This document shows positions 28,710-40,382 of a DNA stretch of 64,000 nt, in pieces. A program made the translations under genes and the position numbers. The stretch covers positions 3,566,501 through 3,630,500 of the forward strand of contig NZ_JARUBO010000005.1 of NCBI RefSeq assembly GCF_029626235.1, read 5' to 3'. The notes beneath the pieces are model-generated. The model was not told the origin of the DNA. It did not search any database and worked only from the letters and a program-made list of their open reading frames with translations. Within the stretch, counting starts at the first letter, position 1. Each line of letters begins with the position of its first letter. Origin of the DNA: Micromonospora sp. WMMD1120 (GTDB lineage Bacteria; Actinomycetota; Actinomycetes; Mycobacteriales; Micromonosporaceae).

Positions 28710-29459
28710 ATGCCGGACATGGTGCAGCCCCAGGTCAAGTTGATCGCGTGGACCCAATTCGCGGCCCCGGACGACGTGCCGTGGTCGACCGACGCGGAGG
28801 GTGGCCAGGCGCTCGCCGAGTTCGCCGGCCGGGCCTGCTACCAGTCGTGGAAGAAGCCGAATCCGGCGACCGCCACCAACGCGGGTTATCTGGCGCACAT
28901 CCTCGAGGTCGGCCACCTCAGTGTGCTGGAGCACGGGTCGGTGACCTTCTACTTCACCGGGGTGTCGCGCTCCTTCACGCACGAGCTGATCCGGCACCGG
29001 CACTTCTCCTACTCGCAGCTGTCCCAGCGTTACGTCCCGGAGCGCGACGCGGCGATGGTCGAGCCGGCGGTCATCGCCGACGACCCGGAGCTGCACAAGA
29101 AGTTCGTCGAGGCCGCCGAGGCGAGCGTCCGGGCGTACACCGAGTTGCTGGAGGGGCTCGAGCAGCGCTTCTCCGACGAGCCGAACCCGACGCTGCGGCG
29201 CAAGCAGGCCCGGCAGGCGGCTCGGGCGGTGCTGCCCAACGCCACCGAGACCCGGATCGTGGTCACCGGCAACTACCGGGCCTGGCGGCACTTCATCGCG
29301 ATGCGCGCCACCGAGCACGCCGACGTGGAGATCCGCGAGCTGGCCGTGGAGTGCCTGCGCCAGCTACAGGGGGTGGCGCCGAACGTGTTCGCCGACTTCG
29401 TGATTTCCACGCTGCCGGACGGCACCGAGGTGGCGGCCAGCCCGCACGAGGCGTCCTGA
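28710..29459 (+). CDS. thyX: Flavin-dependent thymidylate synthase ThyX
   Basis: Makes dTMP from dUMP with methylene-tetrahydrofolate, FAD and NADPH. The ThyX motif RHRx7S is at residues 95-105 ([14 protein letters not shown]). 249 residues. Two starts are possible: ATG 28710, which would be leaderless given a -10-like TACAGT at 28697-28702, or ATG 28719 with AGGA at 28706-28709. Followed by dapA and rnj, a common actinobacterial order. Confidence 0.96.
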   Translation: MPDMVQPQVKLIAWTQFAAPDDVPWSTDAEGGQALAEFAGRACYQSWKKPNPATATNAGYLAHILEVGHLSVLEHGSVTFYFTGVSRSFTHELIRHRHFSYSQLSQRYVPERDAAMVEPAVIADDPELHKKFVEAAEASVRAYTELLEGLEQRFSDEPNPTLRRKQARQAARAVLPNATETRIVVTGNYRAWRHFIAMRATEHADVEIRELAVECLRQLQGVAPNVFADFVISTLPDGTEVAASPHEAS

Positions 29460-29506
29460 GCCCTTCCCCGGCGGGCTCCGGCTGGTCGTCCGCTAGGTTG
29501 GAGGGT

Positions 29507-30433
29507 ATGACGCACGACCACCTCGACGCCGCCGCCCGACCGGCGTCCCGCCCCTTCGGCCGGGTTCTCACGGCCATGGTGAGCCCGTTCACCGCCGACG
29601 GTTCGCTGGACCTGGACGGTGCCGCCCGGCTGGCGAGCCACCTGGTCGACGAGCAGGGCAACGACGCGCTGGTCGTCAACGGCACCACCGGCGAATCGCC
29701 GACCACCACCGACGCGGAGAAGGAACGCCTGATCCGGGCCGTGGTGGAGGCCGTCGGTGACCGTGCCAAGGTGGTCGCCGGGGTCGGCACCAACGACACC
29801 CGGCACACCATCGAGCTGGCCGCCGCCGCCGAGAAGGCGGGCGCGCACGGCCTGCTGGTGGTCACCCCGTACTACAACAAGCCGCCGCAGAGCGGGTTGC
29901 TGCGGCACTTCACCGCGGTCGCCGACGCCAGCAGCCTGCCCGTGATGCTGTACGACATCCCGCACCGCTCCGGCGTGCCGATCGAGACCGAGACGCTGGT
30001 CCGGCTCGCCGAGCACGGCCGGATCGTCGCGGTCAAGGACGCCAAGGGCGACCTGACCGCCACGAGCTGGGTCACCAGCCGGACCAGCCTCGCCTACTAC
30101 AGCGGCGAGGACGCGCTCACCCTGCCGGCGCTGGCCGTCGGCTGCGTGGGCGTGGTCGGCACCTCGACGCACTTCACCGGGGCGCTGACCGCACAGCTCA
30201 TCGACGGGTACGACGCGGGGGACATGCCGGCCGCGCTCGCCCTGCACCGGCGGCTGCTGCCGCTGTTCACCGGCATCTTCCGTACCCAGGGCACCATCCT
30301 GGTGAAGGCCGGCCTCGCGGCGCTGGGCCTGCCGGGCGGCCCGGTGCGGCCCCCGCTGGTGGACGCCACCAACGACGAGATCGCCCGACTGCGCGCGGAC
30401 TTCGCGGCGGCGGGCCTGGAGCTGCCCGAATGA
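29507..30433 (+). CDS. dapA: 4-hydroxy-tetrahydrodipicolinate synthase
   Basis: Condenses pyruvate with aspartate semialdehyde, the first step to diaminopimelate. 308 residues from the ATG at 29507 (MTHDHLDAAARPASRPFGRV). NGTTGESPTTT, the catalytic Tyr in LYDIPHRSG (Y149) and the Schiff-base Lys in VAVKDAKGD (K177) are all present. The frame is open upstream into thyX, but that part is out of frame with any real gene. Confidence 0.96.
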   Translation: MTHDHLDAAARPASRPFGRVLTAMVSPFTADGSLDLDGAARLASHLVDEQGNDALVVNGTTGESPTTTDAEKERLIRAVVEAVGDRAKVVAGVGTNDTRHTIELAAAAEKAGAHGLLVVTPYYNKPPQSGLLRHFTAVADASSLPVMLYDIPHRSGVPIETETLVRLAEHGRIVAVKDAKGDLTATSWVTSRTSLAYYSGEDALTLPALAVGCVGVVGTSTHFTGALTAQLIDGYDAGDMPAALALHRRLLPLFTGIFRTQGTILVKAGLAALGLPGGPVRPPLVDATNDEIARLRADFAAAGLELPE

Positions 30434-30485
30434 ACGAACGACACGAAGGACGCCGGGTGACGGCGTCGCAGAATGAGGTGGACGC

Positions 30486-32174
<1,689 letters not shown>

Positions 32175-32184
32175 GCAACCGCGC

Positions 32185-32221
32185 CGACGCCGGTCCGCCC
32201 TCCGCGGGTGGGCCGGCGTCG
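32185..32221. terminator. Bidirectional hairpin between rnj and the convergent gene
   Basis: CGACGCCGG (32185-32193) pairs with CCGGCGTCG (32213-32221), with further pairing inside (CCGCCC / GGGTGG). It sits 10 bp after the rnj stop and 15 bp beyond the end of the minus-strand gene. Confidence 0.65.
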
Positions 32222-32236
32222 CCGCGTAGAGCGCGG

Positions 32237-33880
32237 TCAGGGCAGGGCGGCGACCGCCTCGGCGTACGCGACGCCGGTCGCGATGGCGGCGTCCACCAGC
32301 ACCCGTAGCTGCGCCGGGGCGACGCCGTGCGCCAGGTCGGTGGCCACGTCGCCGGCGAGCACCAGCTCGTCGCCGAGGTCGTGCGCGTACGCCTTGGGCA
32401 GCAGCCGGTCGTGGTTCCACGCGTTGCAGAACGCGTACGCCTCGGCCCGGCGGGCCGTCGGCAGCCGACGGTTTGCCATCGCGCGGGCGTGCAGGACCTC
32501 GCCCCGTTCACCGGCCCGACGGAACTGGATCACCGCGCCGTCCCAGTGGCCGACCACTGTGTCGTCCTCGTCCACCCGGTAGGTGTCGCCACGCCCGTCG
32601 AGCACGGCCGTGATCAGGTCGAGGGAGAGCGCCGCCAGCTCGCCGTCGCCCGGCCCGTCCACCTCGCCGGGGTGCCCGCCGGGCTGGTCGACGTCGTCGG
32701 GGGGCAGCGGGACCGGCGCCGCGAGCGGCCGTTCGGCCAGCCAGGCGGCCATCCGCCCGGCGTGGTGCCCGGTGCCGTTGCGCGCGTCGAAGCTGCCGGC
32801 CAGGTCGCCGGCGACCCCGACCAGCACCGCCCCGAGCGCGGTGACGTCCAGCTCACCGGCCGCCCGCTCGCCGTACGCCGGGCGGGGGATGGTCCGGCCG
32901 CCCAGCCCGGCGTCGGTGGCCAGGCCGCAGACCAGCGCTCCGGCGGCGGCGAACTCCATGGCGGCGAGGTCGTCGGACGCCCGGTCCAGCCGGGGCAGCT
33001 GCTCGGCCAGGATGGTCAGCCCCCGTTCCAGGTGCCCGCCCAACGCGCAGAACCGCAGGTGCGCGGCGAGGTGCGCAAACGCCCCGCGCTCGTGCCGGTG
33101 CCGGCGGTACGCGCGCACGTGCGCCGCCGCCGCCCGTTCCGGCTCACCCAGGCGCAGCGCGGGTAACAGGCCGGCCACCAGGTCGCGTTCGGGTTGGTCG
33201 GTGCAGGCGGCCGGATCGTCGGACGCGTCGAGTTCGGCCCGCGCCGCGGCCCACTCGCCCCAGCCGGCGAGCACCTCGGCGCGCCGGGCCGAGGCGCAGC
33301 CGGGGCAGCCGCCGGCCGGACCGGGGCGCTGCCCGGCCCACCGCTCGTACCAGTGCCGGGCGGTCGGCTCGTCGCCCAGGTGGTCGGCGATCCGGCAGTG
33401 CAGCTCCGCGACCGTCGGCGTGTCCGCGCCGTCCGCGCCGACCCGGTGCGCCAGGTCGTGCAGCAGGGACCGGGTCTGGTCCAGCCCGACCCGGGGCGTG
33501 GTGAGCAGCGCCTCCACCGCGTACCTCTGGTAGCGCAGCAGGAGGGCGGCCTCGGCGGCGGTGAGCAGGTCGGGCCGGTGGTCGGCGGCGGCCCGGCAGC
33601 GCCGGACCGGCTCGACCAGTCGCCAGCGTTCCCCGTGCAGCAGGTACGCCTCGATCAGCGCGAACCGCGCGTCCATCCCGTAGCGGACGTCCCCCGCCGC
33701 GTCGGCGCGCTCGGCGAGCCGTTCCAGGGCCACCTGGCGGGCCGGGCCGTCAGGGAGGTCCCGGGCGTCGGCGAGCGCGGCCGCCATCGCCGGTACGCGG
33801 GTGCCGTGGTCGGTGGGAGGCGGGCCGACGCGGGCCGCCCGGTCGGCGCGGCCGCCGGTGTGCTCGGCCGGACCGGTCAC
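32237..33880 (-). CDS. Helical-repeat protein with C-terminal YbjN-type domain
   Basis: 547 residues from the GTG at 33880, which overlaps the stop of the upstream gene (GTGA). Roughly residues 30-400 are Ala/Leu/Arg-rich helices resembling TPR-like repeats, with a CxxC-type segment (GGCPGCASARRAEVLAGWGE). The last 125 residues (LITAVLDGRGDTYRVDEDDT... AYAFCNAWNHDRLLPKAYAH...) are a YbjN-type sensory/chaperone-like domain closely similar to the upstream gene product. The function is unknown; protein-protein interaction is likely. Confidence 0.8.
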   Translation of the reverse strand: MTGPAEHTGGRADRAARVGPPPTDHGTRVPAMAAALADARDLPDGPARQVALERLAERADAAGDVRYGMDARFALIEAYLLHGERWRLVEPVRRCRAAADHRPDLLTAAEAALLLRYQRYAVEALLTTPRVGLDQTRSLLHDLAHRVGADGADTPTVAELHCRIADHLGDEPTARHWYERWAGQRPGPAGGCPGCASARRAEVLAGWGEWAAARAELDASDDPAACTDQPERDLVAGLLPALRLGEPERAAAAHVRAYRRHRHERGAFAHLAAHLRFCALGGHLERGLTILAEQLPRLDRASDDLAAMEFAAAGALVCGLATDAGLGGRTIPRPAYGERAAGELDVTALGAVLVGVAGDLAGSFDARNGTGHHAGRMAAWLAERPLAAPVPLPPDDVDQPGGHPGEVDGPGDGELAALSLDLITAVLDGRGDTYRVDEDDTVVGHWDGAVIQFRRAGERGEVLHARAMANRRLPTARRAEAYAFCNAWNHDRLLPKAYAHDLGDELVLAGDVATDLAHGVAPAQLRVLVDAAIATGVAYAEAVAALP

Positions 33881-34356
33881 GACGGCACCGCGCCGGGCAG
33901 CCGGCGGACCGCCACCGCGAGTTGGCAGCCGGTGGAGATGCCGCAGTCGAGCAGGTGGTCGAGCTGGTGCGGGGTCACCCCGCGCTCCAGGTCGGTGATC
34001 ACCTCTCCGTAGACCCGCGCCCGGCCGCCGTCGTCGACGTGCACGAACGCCTTGGGCCAGAGCCGGTCGTGATTCCACGAGTTGCAGAACGCGTAGAGAT
34101 CGGGCACCCACTCGATGCCGAAGGTCGGGCCGACCATGGTGCGGATCTGGAGCAGCTCGCCGTCGCGTCCGAGGCGGAGGAACCAGATCAGGTTGCCGTC
34201 GACGTGACCGACCAGCTCGCCGTCCGGGGTCCGGCCGACGGGCCGGTCGCGGGCGGCCAGCACCGCGGCGACCAGTTCGTCGGTCAGTGGCCGTAGCGTG
34301 CCCGGGTGCCCGGCCAACGGATCACCCGGATCGCCCTCGATCTCCGGCGACGCCAT
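33877..34356 (-). CDS. YbjN domain-containing protein
   Basis: 159 residues. The core shows YbjN features: [29 protein letters not shown] and [20 protein letters not shown]. It shares the YAFCNxWNHDRLxPKA block with the C-terminal domain of the following gene and is translationally coupled to it. Such proteins resemble type III secretion chaperones in fold; the actinobacterial role is unknown. Divergent from ftsK. Confidence 0.85.
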   Translation of the reverse strand: MASPEIEGDPGDPLAGHPGTLRPLTDELVAAVLAARDRPVGRTPDGELVGHVDGNLIWFLRLGRDGELLQIRTMVGPTFGIEWVPDLYAFCNSWNHDRLWPKAFVHVDDGGRARVYGEVITDLERGVTPHQLDHLLDCGISTGCQLAVAVRRLPGAVPS

Positions 34357-34469
34357 GGGGCATCCCTTCTGAGGCGGATATCACGACCGGCGGTGGGGTT
34401 CGTGTTGCGACGCGCGGACACGACCCGGAAAAGCGGGGATCTGCCCGGCCCCACCGTTACCGTGACTCT

Positions 34470-36926
34470 ATGGCGGGCCGTACCTCTCAGGCGAGCCGGC
34501 GGCGCGGCGCGTCGCCGCGCGGTGGCACCAACAGTCGTGCCCGTCAACCGGCGAAGAAGACCCGGGCGCCGGTCCGACGGCGCACCGCGCCCCCGCGGCC
34601 CGGCCCGGCCGTCTACGTTGGTCGGGCGGTCGGCGCACTGTGGATGGGGCTGGCGCACGGGATGGGCTGGGCCGTGCGGGCCGCCGGGCGGCAGGCCGCC
34701 TCGGCGCGTGACCTCGACCCGGAGCACCGTCGCGACGGGGCCGGTCTGTTCATGTTCGGGCTCGCCCTGCTCAGCGCGGTGGCGCTCTGGCTCTCCGGCG
34801 CGGGTCCGGTGGGTGCCCGACTCGCCGACTCGGTCCGTCTCTTCCTCGGCGCGATCTCGGTGGTCGTGCCGGTGCTGTTGGGCATCGGGGCGTGGCGGCT
34901 GATGCGGCAGCCGGCGGACCCGGAGCACCGGGGTCGCGGGCTGATCGGCTGGGGTTCCCTGCTGGTGTCGACGGCCGCGCTGCTCCACATCGGTCAGGCC
35001 CCGGCCGACCCGCTGCAACGCGACTTCGCGGGCGGCCTGGTCGGCGCGGGTGTCGGCGGGCTGCTGGAGCGGGCGGTGACGGCCTGGGTGGCGGTGCCGC
35101 TGCTGATCCTGCTGCTGCTGTTCGGCCTGCTCGTGGTGACCGCTACGCCGATCAACAAGATCCCCGAGCGGCTGGGCCTGCTCGCCGGCGGGCTGGTCGC
35201 GCCACCGGAGAGCGCCGAGGAAGTGGAGGAGCCGGCGGCCCGGCCGGCGCGCCGCCGACCCGCCAAGCGGACGCCCTCGCCGGTGGACCCGGACGACTTC
35301 GAGGACCTGGACGGCGTGGACCTCCAGGAGACCATGGTGCTGCCGCGCAAGTCGGCACCGAAGGTGCCGGCCAGCCGCAAGCCACCGGTCGAGCCGCCGG
35401 AGCACTCGCCCGCACCGACCCGGGCCGAACAACTCGCGCTGACCGGCCTGGCGGGGGACTACACGCTGCCGCCGGCCAACATGCTCAGCACCGGGGCTGC
35501 CGCGAAGACCCGCAGCAAGGCGAACGACGACGTGATCGCCGCCCTGACCGGCGTGTTCGACCAGTTCGATGTGGACGCCGCCGTGACCGGCTTCACCCGT
35601 GGCCCGACCGTGACCCGGTACGAGGTGGAGCTGGGCCACGGCGTCAAGGTCGAACGGATCACCCAGCTCTCCCGCAACATCGCGTACGCGGTGAAGTCGC
35701 CGGACGTGCGCATCCTGAGCCCGATCCCGGGCAAGAGCGCGGTCGGCGTGGAGATCCCGAACACCGACCCGGAGAACGTCGCGCTGGGCGACGTGCTGCG
35801 GTCGCGGGCGGCGACGAGCGACCACCACCCGATGGTGGTGGCGCTCGGCAAGGACATCGAGGGTGGCTACGTGGTGGCCAACCTCGCCAAGATGCCGCAC
35901 ATCCTGATCGCCGGCGCCACCGGCGCGGGCAAGTCCAGCTGCCTCAACAGCCTGCTGGTGTCCATCCTCACCCGGGCCACCCCGGACGAGGTGCGGCTGC
36001 TGCTGATCGACCCGAAGCGGGTCGAGATGACCGGCTACGAGGGCATTCCCCACCTGGTCACCCCGATCGTGACGAACGCCAAGAAGGCCGCCGACTCGCT
36101 GGACTGGGTGGTCCGCGAGATGGACATGCGCTACGACGACCTCGCCGCCAACGGGGTACGCCACATCGACGACTTCAACCGCAAGGTCCGCAACGGCGAG
36201 ATCACGGCGCCGCCGGGCAGCGAGCGGGAGATGCGTCCGTACCCGTACCTGTTGGTGATCGTGGACGAGCTGGCCGACCTGATGATGGTCGCGCCGCGCG
36301 ACGTGGAGGACTCGGTCGTCCGCATCACCCAGCTCGCCCGGGCCGCCGGCATCCACCTAGTGCTGGCCACCCAGCGCCCCTCGGTCGACGTGGTGACCGG
36401 CCTGATCAAGGCGAACGTGCCGTCCCGGCTGGCGTTCGCCACCTCGTCCCTCGCGGACTCCCGGGTCATCCTCGACCAGCCGGGCGCGGAGAAGCTGCTC
36501 GGCCGTGGCGACGGCCTCTTCCTGCCGATGGGCGCCTCCAAGCCGGTACGCATCCAGGGCGCCTGGGTCACCGAGCGGGAGATCGCCGACGTGGTGAAGT
36601 TCTGCAAGGACCAGCGTGAGCCGGAGTTCCGCCCGGACGTGCTGACCCCGGCGCAGGACAACAAGAAGAAGATCGACGAGGACATCGGCGACGACCTGGA
36701 CCTGCTGGTGCAGGCGGTGGAGCTGGTGGTCACGTCGCAGTTCGGCTCGACCTCGATGCTCCAACGCAAGCTGCGTGTCGGTTTCGCGAAGGCGGGACGC
36801 CTGATGGACCTGATGGAGACCCGTGGCGTGGTCGGGCCGTCCGAGGGGTCGAAGGCGCGCGACGTCCTGGTGAAGCCGGACGAGCTGGAGGAGGTCCTGG
36901 TCGGCCTCCGCGGCGACGGGGACTGA
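34470..36926 (+). CDS. ftsK: DNA translocase FtsK/SpoIIIE
   Basis: A septum-anchored ATP-driven DNA pump that clears chromosomes from the division or sporulation septum. 818 residues from the ATG at 34470 ([20 protein letters not shown]). After a basic N-terminal tail come about four membrane helices (e.g. [36 protein letters not shown]) and a Pro/Lys-rich linker. The RecA-like motor has Walker A GATGAGKS near residue 482, Walker B VDELADLM and [20 protein letters not shown]. The C-terminal gamma winged helix ([20 protein letters not shown]) reads KOPS/SRS-like sites. Normal length for actinobacteria. Confidence 0.96.
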   Translation: MAGRTSQASRRRGASPRGGTNSRARQPAKKTRAPVRRRTAPPRPGPAVYVGRAVGALWMGLAHGMGWAVRAAGRQAASARDLDPEHRRDGAGLFMFGLALLSAVALWLSGAGPVGARLADSVRLFLGAISVVVPVLLGIGAWRLMRQPADPEHRGRGLIGWGSLLVSTAALLHIGQAPADPLQRDFAGGLVGAGVGGLLERAVTAWVAVPLLILLLLFGLLVVTATPINKIPERLGLLAGGLVAPPESAEEVEEPAARPARRRPAKRTPSPVDPDDFEDLDGVDLQETMVLPRKSAPKVPASRKPPVEPPEHSPAPTRAEQLALTGLAGDYTLPPANMLSTGAAAKTRSKANDDVIAALTGVFDQFDVDAAVTGFTRGPTVTRYEVELGHGVKVERITQLSRNIAYAVKSPDVRILSPIPGKSAVGVEIPNTDPENVALGDVLRSRAATSDHHPMVVALGKDIEGGYVVANLAKMPHILIAGATGAGKSSCLNSLLVSILTRATPDEVRLLLIDPKRVEMTGYEGIPHLVTPIVTNAKKAADSLDWVVREMDMRYDDLAANGVRHIDDFNRKVRNGEITAPPGSEREMRPYPYLLVIVDELADLMMVAPRDVEDSVVRITQLARAAGIHLVLATQRPSVDVVTGLIKANVPSRLAFATSSLADSRVILDQPGAEKLLGRGDGLFLPMGASKPVRIQGAWVTEREIADVVKFCKDQREPEFRPDVLTPAQDNKKKIDEDIGDDLDLLVQAVELVVTSQFGSTSMLQRKLRVGFAKAGRLMDLMETRGVVGPSEGSKARDVLVKPDELEEVLVGLRGDGD

Positions 36927-36947
36927 CCACCCGATCCCGGACGCACG

Positions 36948-36976
36948 ACGGGCCCGCCGGCATCCGGCGGGCCCGT
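36948..36976. terminator. Perfect 13-bp hairpin after ftsK
   Basis: ACGGGCCCGCCGG and its complement with a CAT loop, between the ftsK stop and the convergent small membrane-protein gene. Serves as a bidirectional terminator by position. Confidence 0.7.
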
Positions 36977-36989
36977 GCTGTGTGGACGA

Positions 36990-37235
36990 TCAGTTGTTGA
37001 TCAGCGCGGCGATGACCACCAGGCCGATGATCGCGGCGACGACGCTGGCCGCGGCGGCGTACCAGCCCAGCGGCTTGTCACCGAGCACCGCGCCGACGAC
37101 GCCCGCGATGACGCCGAGCACACCGAAGATGATCGGGTTGAGCAGCAACGCGAGGACCGCGAAGACGAAGCCCACGATGGTGAGGATGCGGGCGGCGTTG
37201 CTGCGGGGACGGGCGGTGCTCGGCATGTCGGCCAT
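36990..37235 (-). CDS. Small membrane protein, two helices
   Basis: 81 residues from the ATG at 37235 (MADMPSTARPRSNAARILTI) with AGGAGG 5 nt upstream. Two long Ala/Val/Ile membrane helices (TIVGFVFAVLALLLNPIIFG and YAAAASVVAAIIGLVVIAAL) are separated by a GDKPLGW turn. It resembles small DUF4190-like proteins, from memory. Function unknown. Convergent with ftsK. Confidence 0.82.
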   Translation of the reverse strand: MADMPSTARPRSNAARILTIVGFVFAVLALLLNPIIFGVLGVIAGVVGAVLGDKPLGWYAAAASVVAAIIGLVVIAALINN

Positions 37236-37317
37236 GTCTTCCTCCTGGTGAGAGCCTGTCGTGACGAATCGATCACTACCCACTGTGGGGGCTCGTCACG
37301 CCTGCCTGCCGGGCACC

Positions 37318-37632
37318 TCAGTGGAAGATCTTGAGACCGACCACGCCGGCGACCACCAGCAGCAGCGAGAGGACGCGGGGCAGGCTCGCCGACTCGCCGA
37401 GCGCCAGCATCCCGACCAGCGCGGTGCCGACCGCGCCGATACCGACCCAGACGGCGTAGCCGGTGCCGACCGGGATGGTGCGCAGCGCGTACGCCAGCCC
37501 GGCCATGCTCAGCGCCAGGGTCACCACGAACACCACGGACGGGATCAGCCGGCTGAGGCCGGCGCTGCGGTCCAGGGCGATCGCCCAGGCCGTCTCCAGA
37601 AACCCCGAGAGCACGAGTACGAGCCAGGCCAT
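37318..37632 (-). CDS. sugE: Small multidrug resistance family guanidinium exporter (SugE/Gdx-type)
   Basis: 104 residues, four membrane helices. The essential Glu of the SMR family is E13 in MAWLVLVLSGFLETAWAIAL; GTGYAVWVGIGAVGTALVGM is the helix 3 signature. A guanidine-III riboswitch lies 65-106 nt upstream on the same strand, which makes export of guanidinium by proton exchange the likely job rather than broad drug efflux. The ribosome-binding site is GAGGTG just before the ATG. Confidence 0.93.
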   Translation of the reverse strand: MAWLVLVLSGFLETAWAIALDRSAGLSRLIPSVVFVVTLALSMAGLAYALRTIPVGTGYAVWVGIGAVGTALVGMLALGESASLPRVLSLLLVVAGVVGLKIFH

Positions 37633-37696
37633 CGTTCACCTCACCGGAAGTGCCCGGGGCTGCCGCACCGGGACGAGACGGGTCCGCGTGTCACAC

Positions 37697-37738
37697 GGGG
37701 CGTCTTGGCCTGACCGGGTACGCCCACGACTCGTCCGG
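37697..37738 (-). ncRNA. Guanidine-III (ykkC-III) riboswitch aptamer
   Basis: Read on the minus strand, the aptamer starts CCGGACGAG, then a short variable stretch, then GGGCGTACCCGGTCAGG, CCAAG and ACGCCC. This agrees closely with the guanidine-III consensus as I remember it from the Thermobifida fusca example (CCGGACGAG...GUACCCGGUCAGGACAAGAC). The GGGCGT/ACGCCC stem is perfect and CCGG pairs with the CCGG of ACCCGGTC. Downstream, CTCGTCC (within 37659-37672) can pair with GGACGAG of the aptamer, a plausible on/off switch ahead of sugE. Confidence 0.92.
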
Positions 37739-37822
37739 AGCGGCCACCGGCATCCCGGGGCCACCGCCACCGACGCTAGCACCGCATCCGATCGCCGGGC
37801 GGTGACAGTGACCACCGTGCTG

Positions 37823-37860
37823 TTGACCTCTACGTGACTTCAACTTGCACTATTGGCGTC
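37823..37860 (+). promoter_or_regulatory. Candidate promoter for a leaderless transcript
   Basis: TTGACC at 37823-37828 and a -10-like CACTAT at 37848-37853 (19-bp spacer) precede the ATG at 37861 by only 7 bp. No Shine-Dalgarno sequence is present, so a leaderless mRNA is likely. Confidence 0.45.
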
Positions 37861-38784
37861 ATGACAGTGCTCTACGCCGACCGCGACGTCGCCGCCGCGC
37901 TGGACGCCGCCACCACGGTCGACGCCATGCGCGCCGCCGTCCTGGCCGCGTACGAGGGACGCCTGATCGCCCCGCCCCGGGCGACAGCGCCGCTGGGCGG
38001 CGGACGGATGGTGCTCACCGCCGGGCACCTGGTCGGCGAGTGGTACGGCTTCCGCTCGTACGACACGTTCGGCCACCCGCAGGGCGAGCAACTGGTGGTG
38101 CTGCACGACGCCCGGACCGGCGCGATCCGGGCCGTCGCCGTCGGCGAGGAGCTGGGCTCCCGGCGTACCGGAGGGTTGGGCGGCGTGGCCGTCGACGCGC
38201 TGGCCCGCCCCGACGCGGCCAGCCTCGGTGTGCTCGGCTCCGGCGCGCAGGCGTGGACGCAGGTCTGGGCCGCCGCGGCGGTCCGACCGCTGCGGGAGGT
38301 GGTGGTGCACAGCCGCTCCGCCGCGCGTCGGGACGCCTTCGCCGCCCGCGTCCGCGGCGAGCTGGGTGTGCCGGCCCGCAGCGCCGCCGATCCGGGTGCC
38401 GCCGTCGCCGGGCGGGACATCGTGGTGCTCGCGACCACCAGCCCGACACCGGTCCTACGCGCCGCCGACCTGAGCCCCGGCACGCACGTCAACGCTGTCG
38501 GCTTCAAGCAGCGCGATCGCAGCGAGTTCGGCACCGACCTGCTGGACCGCGCCGAGGTGCTGGCCACCGACTCGCCGGCCCAGGCGGCGAACTACCGGCC
38601 GCCGATGCTCGCGGCGACACCGGCGTACGCCGGGCGGTTGCACGACCTGGGCGCGATCCTGGCCGGGGCCGTCGCCGGCCGGACCACGGCGGACCAGGTC
38701 TCCGTCTTCTGCTCCACCGGCCTGGCCGGCACGGAGGTGTTCCTGCTCGACGCGCTGACCCGGCTGGGCGCCGCCACACGGTGA
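37861..38784 (+). CDS. Ornithine cyclodeaminase/mu-crystallin family protein
   Basis: 307 residues from the ATG at 37861 ([20 protein letters not shown]). A Rossmann NAD(P)-binding motif reads [20 protein letters not shown]; upstream is [20 protein letters not shown], a family landmark. [20 protein letters not shown] and [20 protein letters not shown] also fit. Members include ornithine cyclodeaminase, alanine dehydrogenase and other imine reductases; which reaction applies here cannot be decided. A link to the adjacent guanidine exporter is not supported, since the genes are divergent. Confidence 0.87.
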   Translation: MTVLYADRDVAAALDAATTVDAMRAAVLAAYEGRLIAPPRATAPLGGGRMVLTAGHLVGEWYGFRSYDTFGHPQGEQLVVLHDARTGAIRAVAVGEELGSRRTGGLGGVAVDALARPDAASLGVLGSGAQAWTQVWAAAAVRPLREVVVHSRSAARRDAFAARVRGELGVPARSAADPGAAVAGRDIVVLATTSPTPVLRAADLSPGTHVNAVGFKQRDRSEFGTDLLDRAEVLATDSPAQAANYRPPMLAATPAYAGRLHDLGAILAGAVAGRTTADQVSVFCSTGLAGTEVFLLDALTRLGAATR

Positions 38785-38870
38785 CCACCACCGGGCGCCG
38801 GCGACCGGCTGCGCCGAGCGGTCCCACCGCCCGCGTGCGTGGGCGTTCCCGGCTGGCCCGGTACCCTCGG

Positions 38871-40382
38871 ATGGTGTCTGCCACCTCTCCTTCCGCCGCC
38901 GCTGACCACGCCGAGGGCCGTCGCGTCGCCCTGCTGACCCTGGGCTGTGCCCGCAACGAGGTCGACTCGGAGGAGCTGGCCGCCCGCCTGCACGCGGACG
39001 GCTGGCAGGTGACCACCGACGGCGAGGGCGCCGACGTGGTGGTCGTCAACACCTGCGGTTTCGTGGAGAAGGCCAAGCAGGACTCGATCCAGACGCTGCT
39101 CGCCGCCGCCGGCACGGGCGCGAAGGTGGTCGCCGCGGGCTGCATGGCCGAGCGGTACGGCCGGGAGTTGGCCGACAGTCTGCCCGAGGCGCAGGCGGTG
39201 CTGAGCTTCGACGACTACCCGGACATCGCGGCCCGACTGGACGCTGTCGTCGCCGGTGAGCAGGTTCCCGCGCACACCCCCCGGGACCGGCGGGAGCTGC
39301 TGCCGTTGACCCCGGTGCAGCGGCGCGACAGCGGGGTGTCGCTGCCCGGCCACGGCACCGTGACCCGCGCCGTTGTCGACACCGACGAGCACACCCCGGC
39401 GCACCTGCGACAGGTGCTGCGTCGCCGGCTGGACACCGGCCCCGTGGCCTCGCTGAAGCTGGCCAGCGGCTGCGACCGCCGCTGCGCGTTCTGTGCCATT
39501 CCGGCCTTCCGTGGGGCGTTCGTCTCGCGTACGCCGGACGAGCTGCTCGCCGAGGCGGAGTGGCTGGCCAAGACCGGCGTACGCGAGCTGGTGCTGGTCA
39601 GCGAGAACTCGACGTCGTACGGCAAGGACCTGGGTGACCCGCGCGCGCTGGAGAAGCTGCTGCCGCAGCTCGCGGCGGTGACCGGCATCGTCCGGGTGCG
39701 GGCGAGCTACCTCCAGCCGGCCGAGACCCGCCCCGGGCTGGTCGAGGCGATCGCCACCACGCCCGGCGTGGCCCCGTACTTCGACCTGTCGTTCCAGCAC
39801 TCCAGCGAGCCGGTGCTGCGCCGGATGCGGCGGTTCGGCTCCACCGACCGGTTCCTGGAGCTGCTGGCGAGCGCCCGCGCGCTCGCCCCGGAGGCGGGCG
39901 CCCGGAGCAACTTCATCGTCGGCTTCCCCGGCGAGACCCGCGCCGACGTCGACGAGCTGGTCCGGTTCCTGACCGAGGCCCGGCTCGACGCGATCGGCAT
40001 GTTCGACTACAGCGACGAGGACGGCACCGAGGCCGCCGGCCTGCCCGGCAAGGTATCCGCCGCGACGATCAAGCGGCGCTACGACCGGCTCAGCGCGCTC
40101 GCCGACGAGCTGTGCTCGCAGCGGGCCGAGGACCGGCTGGGCTCCACCGTCGAGGTGCTGGTCGACTCGATCACCGACGGCGTGGTGGAGGGCCGGGCGG
40201 CACACCAGGCGCCCGAGGTGGACGGCTCCACCACGCTCGTCGCGCCGGCCGAGGGCGGGGTCGACCTGGCCGCGCTGCGCCCCGGTGACCTGGTCCGCGC
40301 GACGGTGACCGGCACCGAAGGGGTGGACCTGCTCGCGGTGCCGGATGAGATGATCTCGGCGGCGCCCGGCGCGGCACGGTGA
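38871..40382 (+). CDS. rimO: Ribosomal protein S12 methylthiotransferase RimO
   Basis: A radical-SAM enzyme adding a methylthio group to an Asp of ribosomal protein S12. The N-terminal UPF0004 domain has its Cys residues ([41 protein letters not shown]); the radical-SAM CxxxCxxC is in [17 protein letters not shown] near residue 200; a TRAM domain ends the protein. The RimO rather than MiaB identity is suggested by [12 protein letters not shown] and [16 protein letters not shown]. 503 residues. GTGA overlap with pgsA. Confidence 0.94.
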   Translation: MVSATSPSAAADHAEGRRVALLTLGCARNEVDSEELAARLHADGWQVTTDGEGADVVVVNTCGFVEKAKQDSIQTLLAAAGTGAKVVAAGCMAERYGRELADSLPEAQAVLSFDDYPDIAARLDAVVAGEQVPAHTPRDRRELLPLTPVQRRDSGVSLPGHGTVTRAVVDTDEHTPAHLRQVLRRRLDTGPVASLKLASGCDRRCAFCAIPAFRGAFVSRTPDELLAEAEWLAKTGVRELVLVSENSTSYGKDLGDPRALEKLLPQLAAVTGIVRVRASYLQPAETRPGLVEAIATTPGVAPYFDLSFQHSSEPVLRRMRRFGSTDRFLELLASARALAPEAGARSNFIVGFPGETRADVDELVRFLTEARLDAIGMFDYSDEDGTEAAGLPGKVSAATIKRRYDRLSALADELCSQRAEDRLGSTVEVLVDSITDGVVEGRAAHQAPEVDGSTTLVAPAEGGVDLAALRPGDLVRATVTGTEGVDLLAVPDEMISAAPGAAR

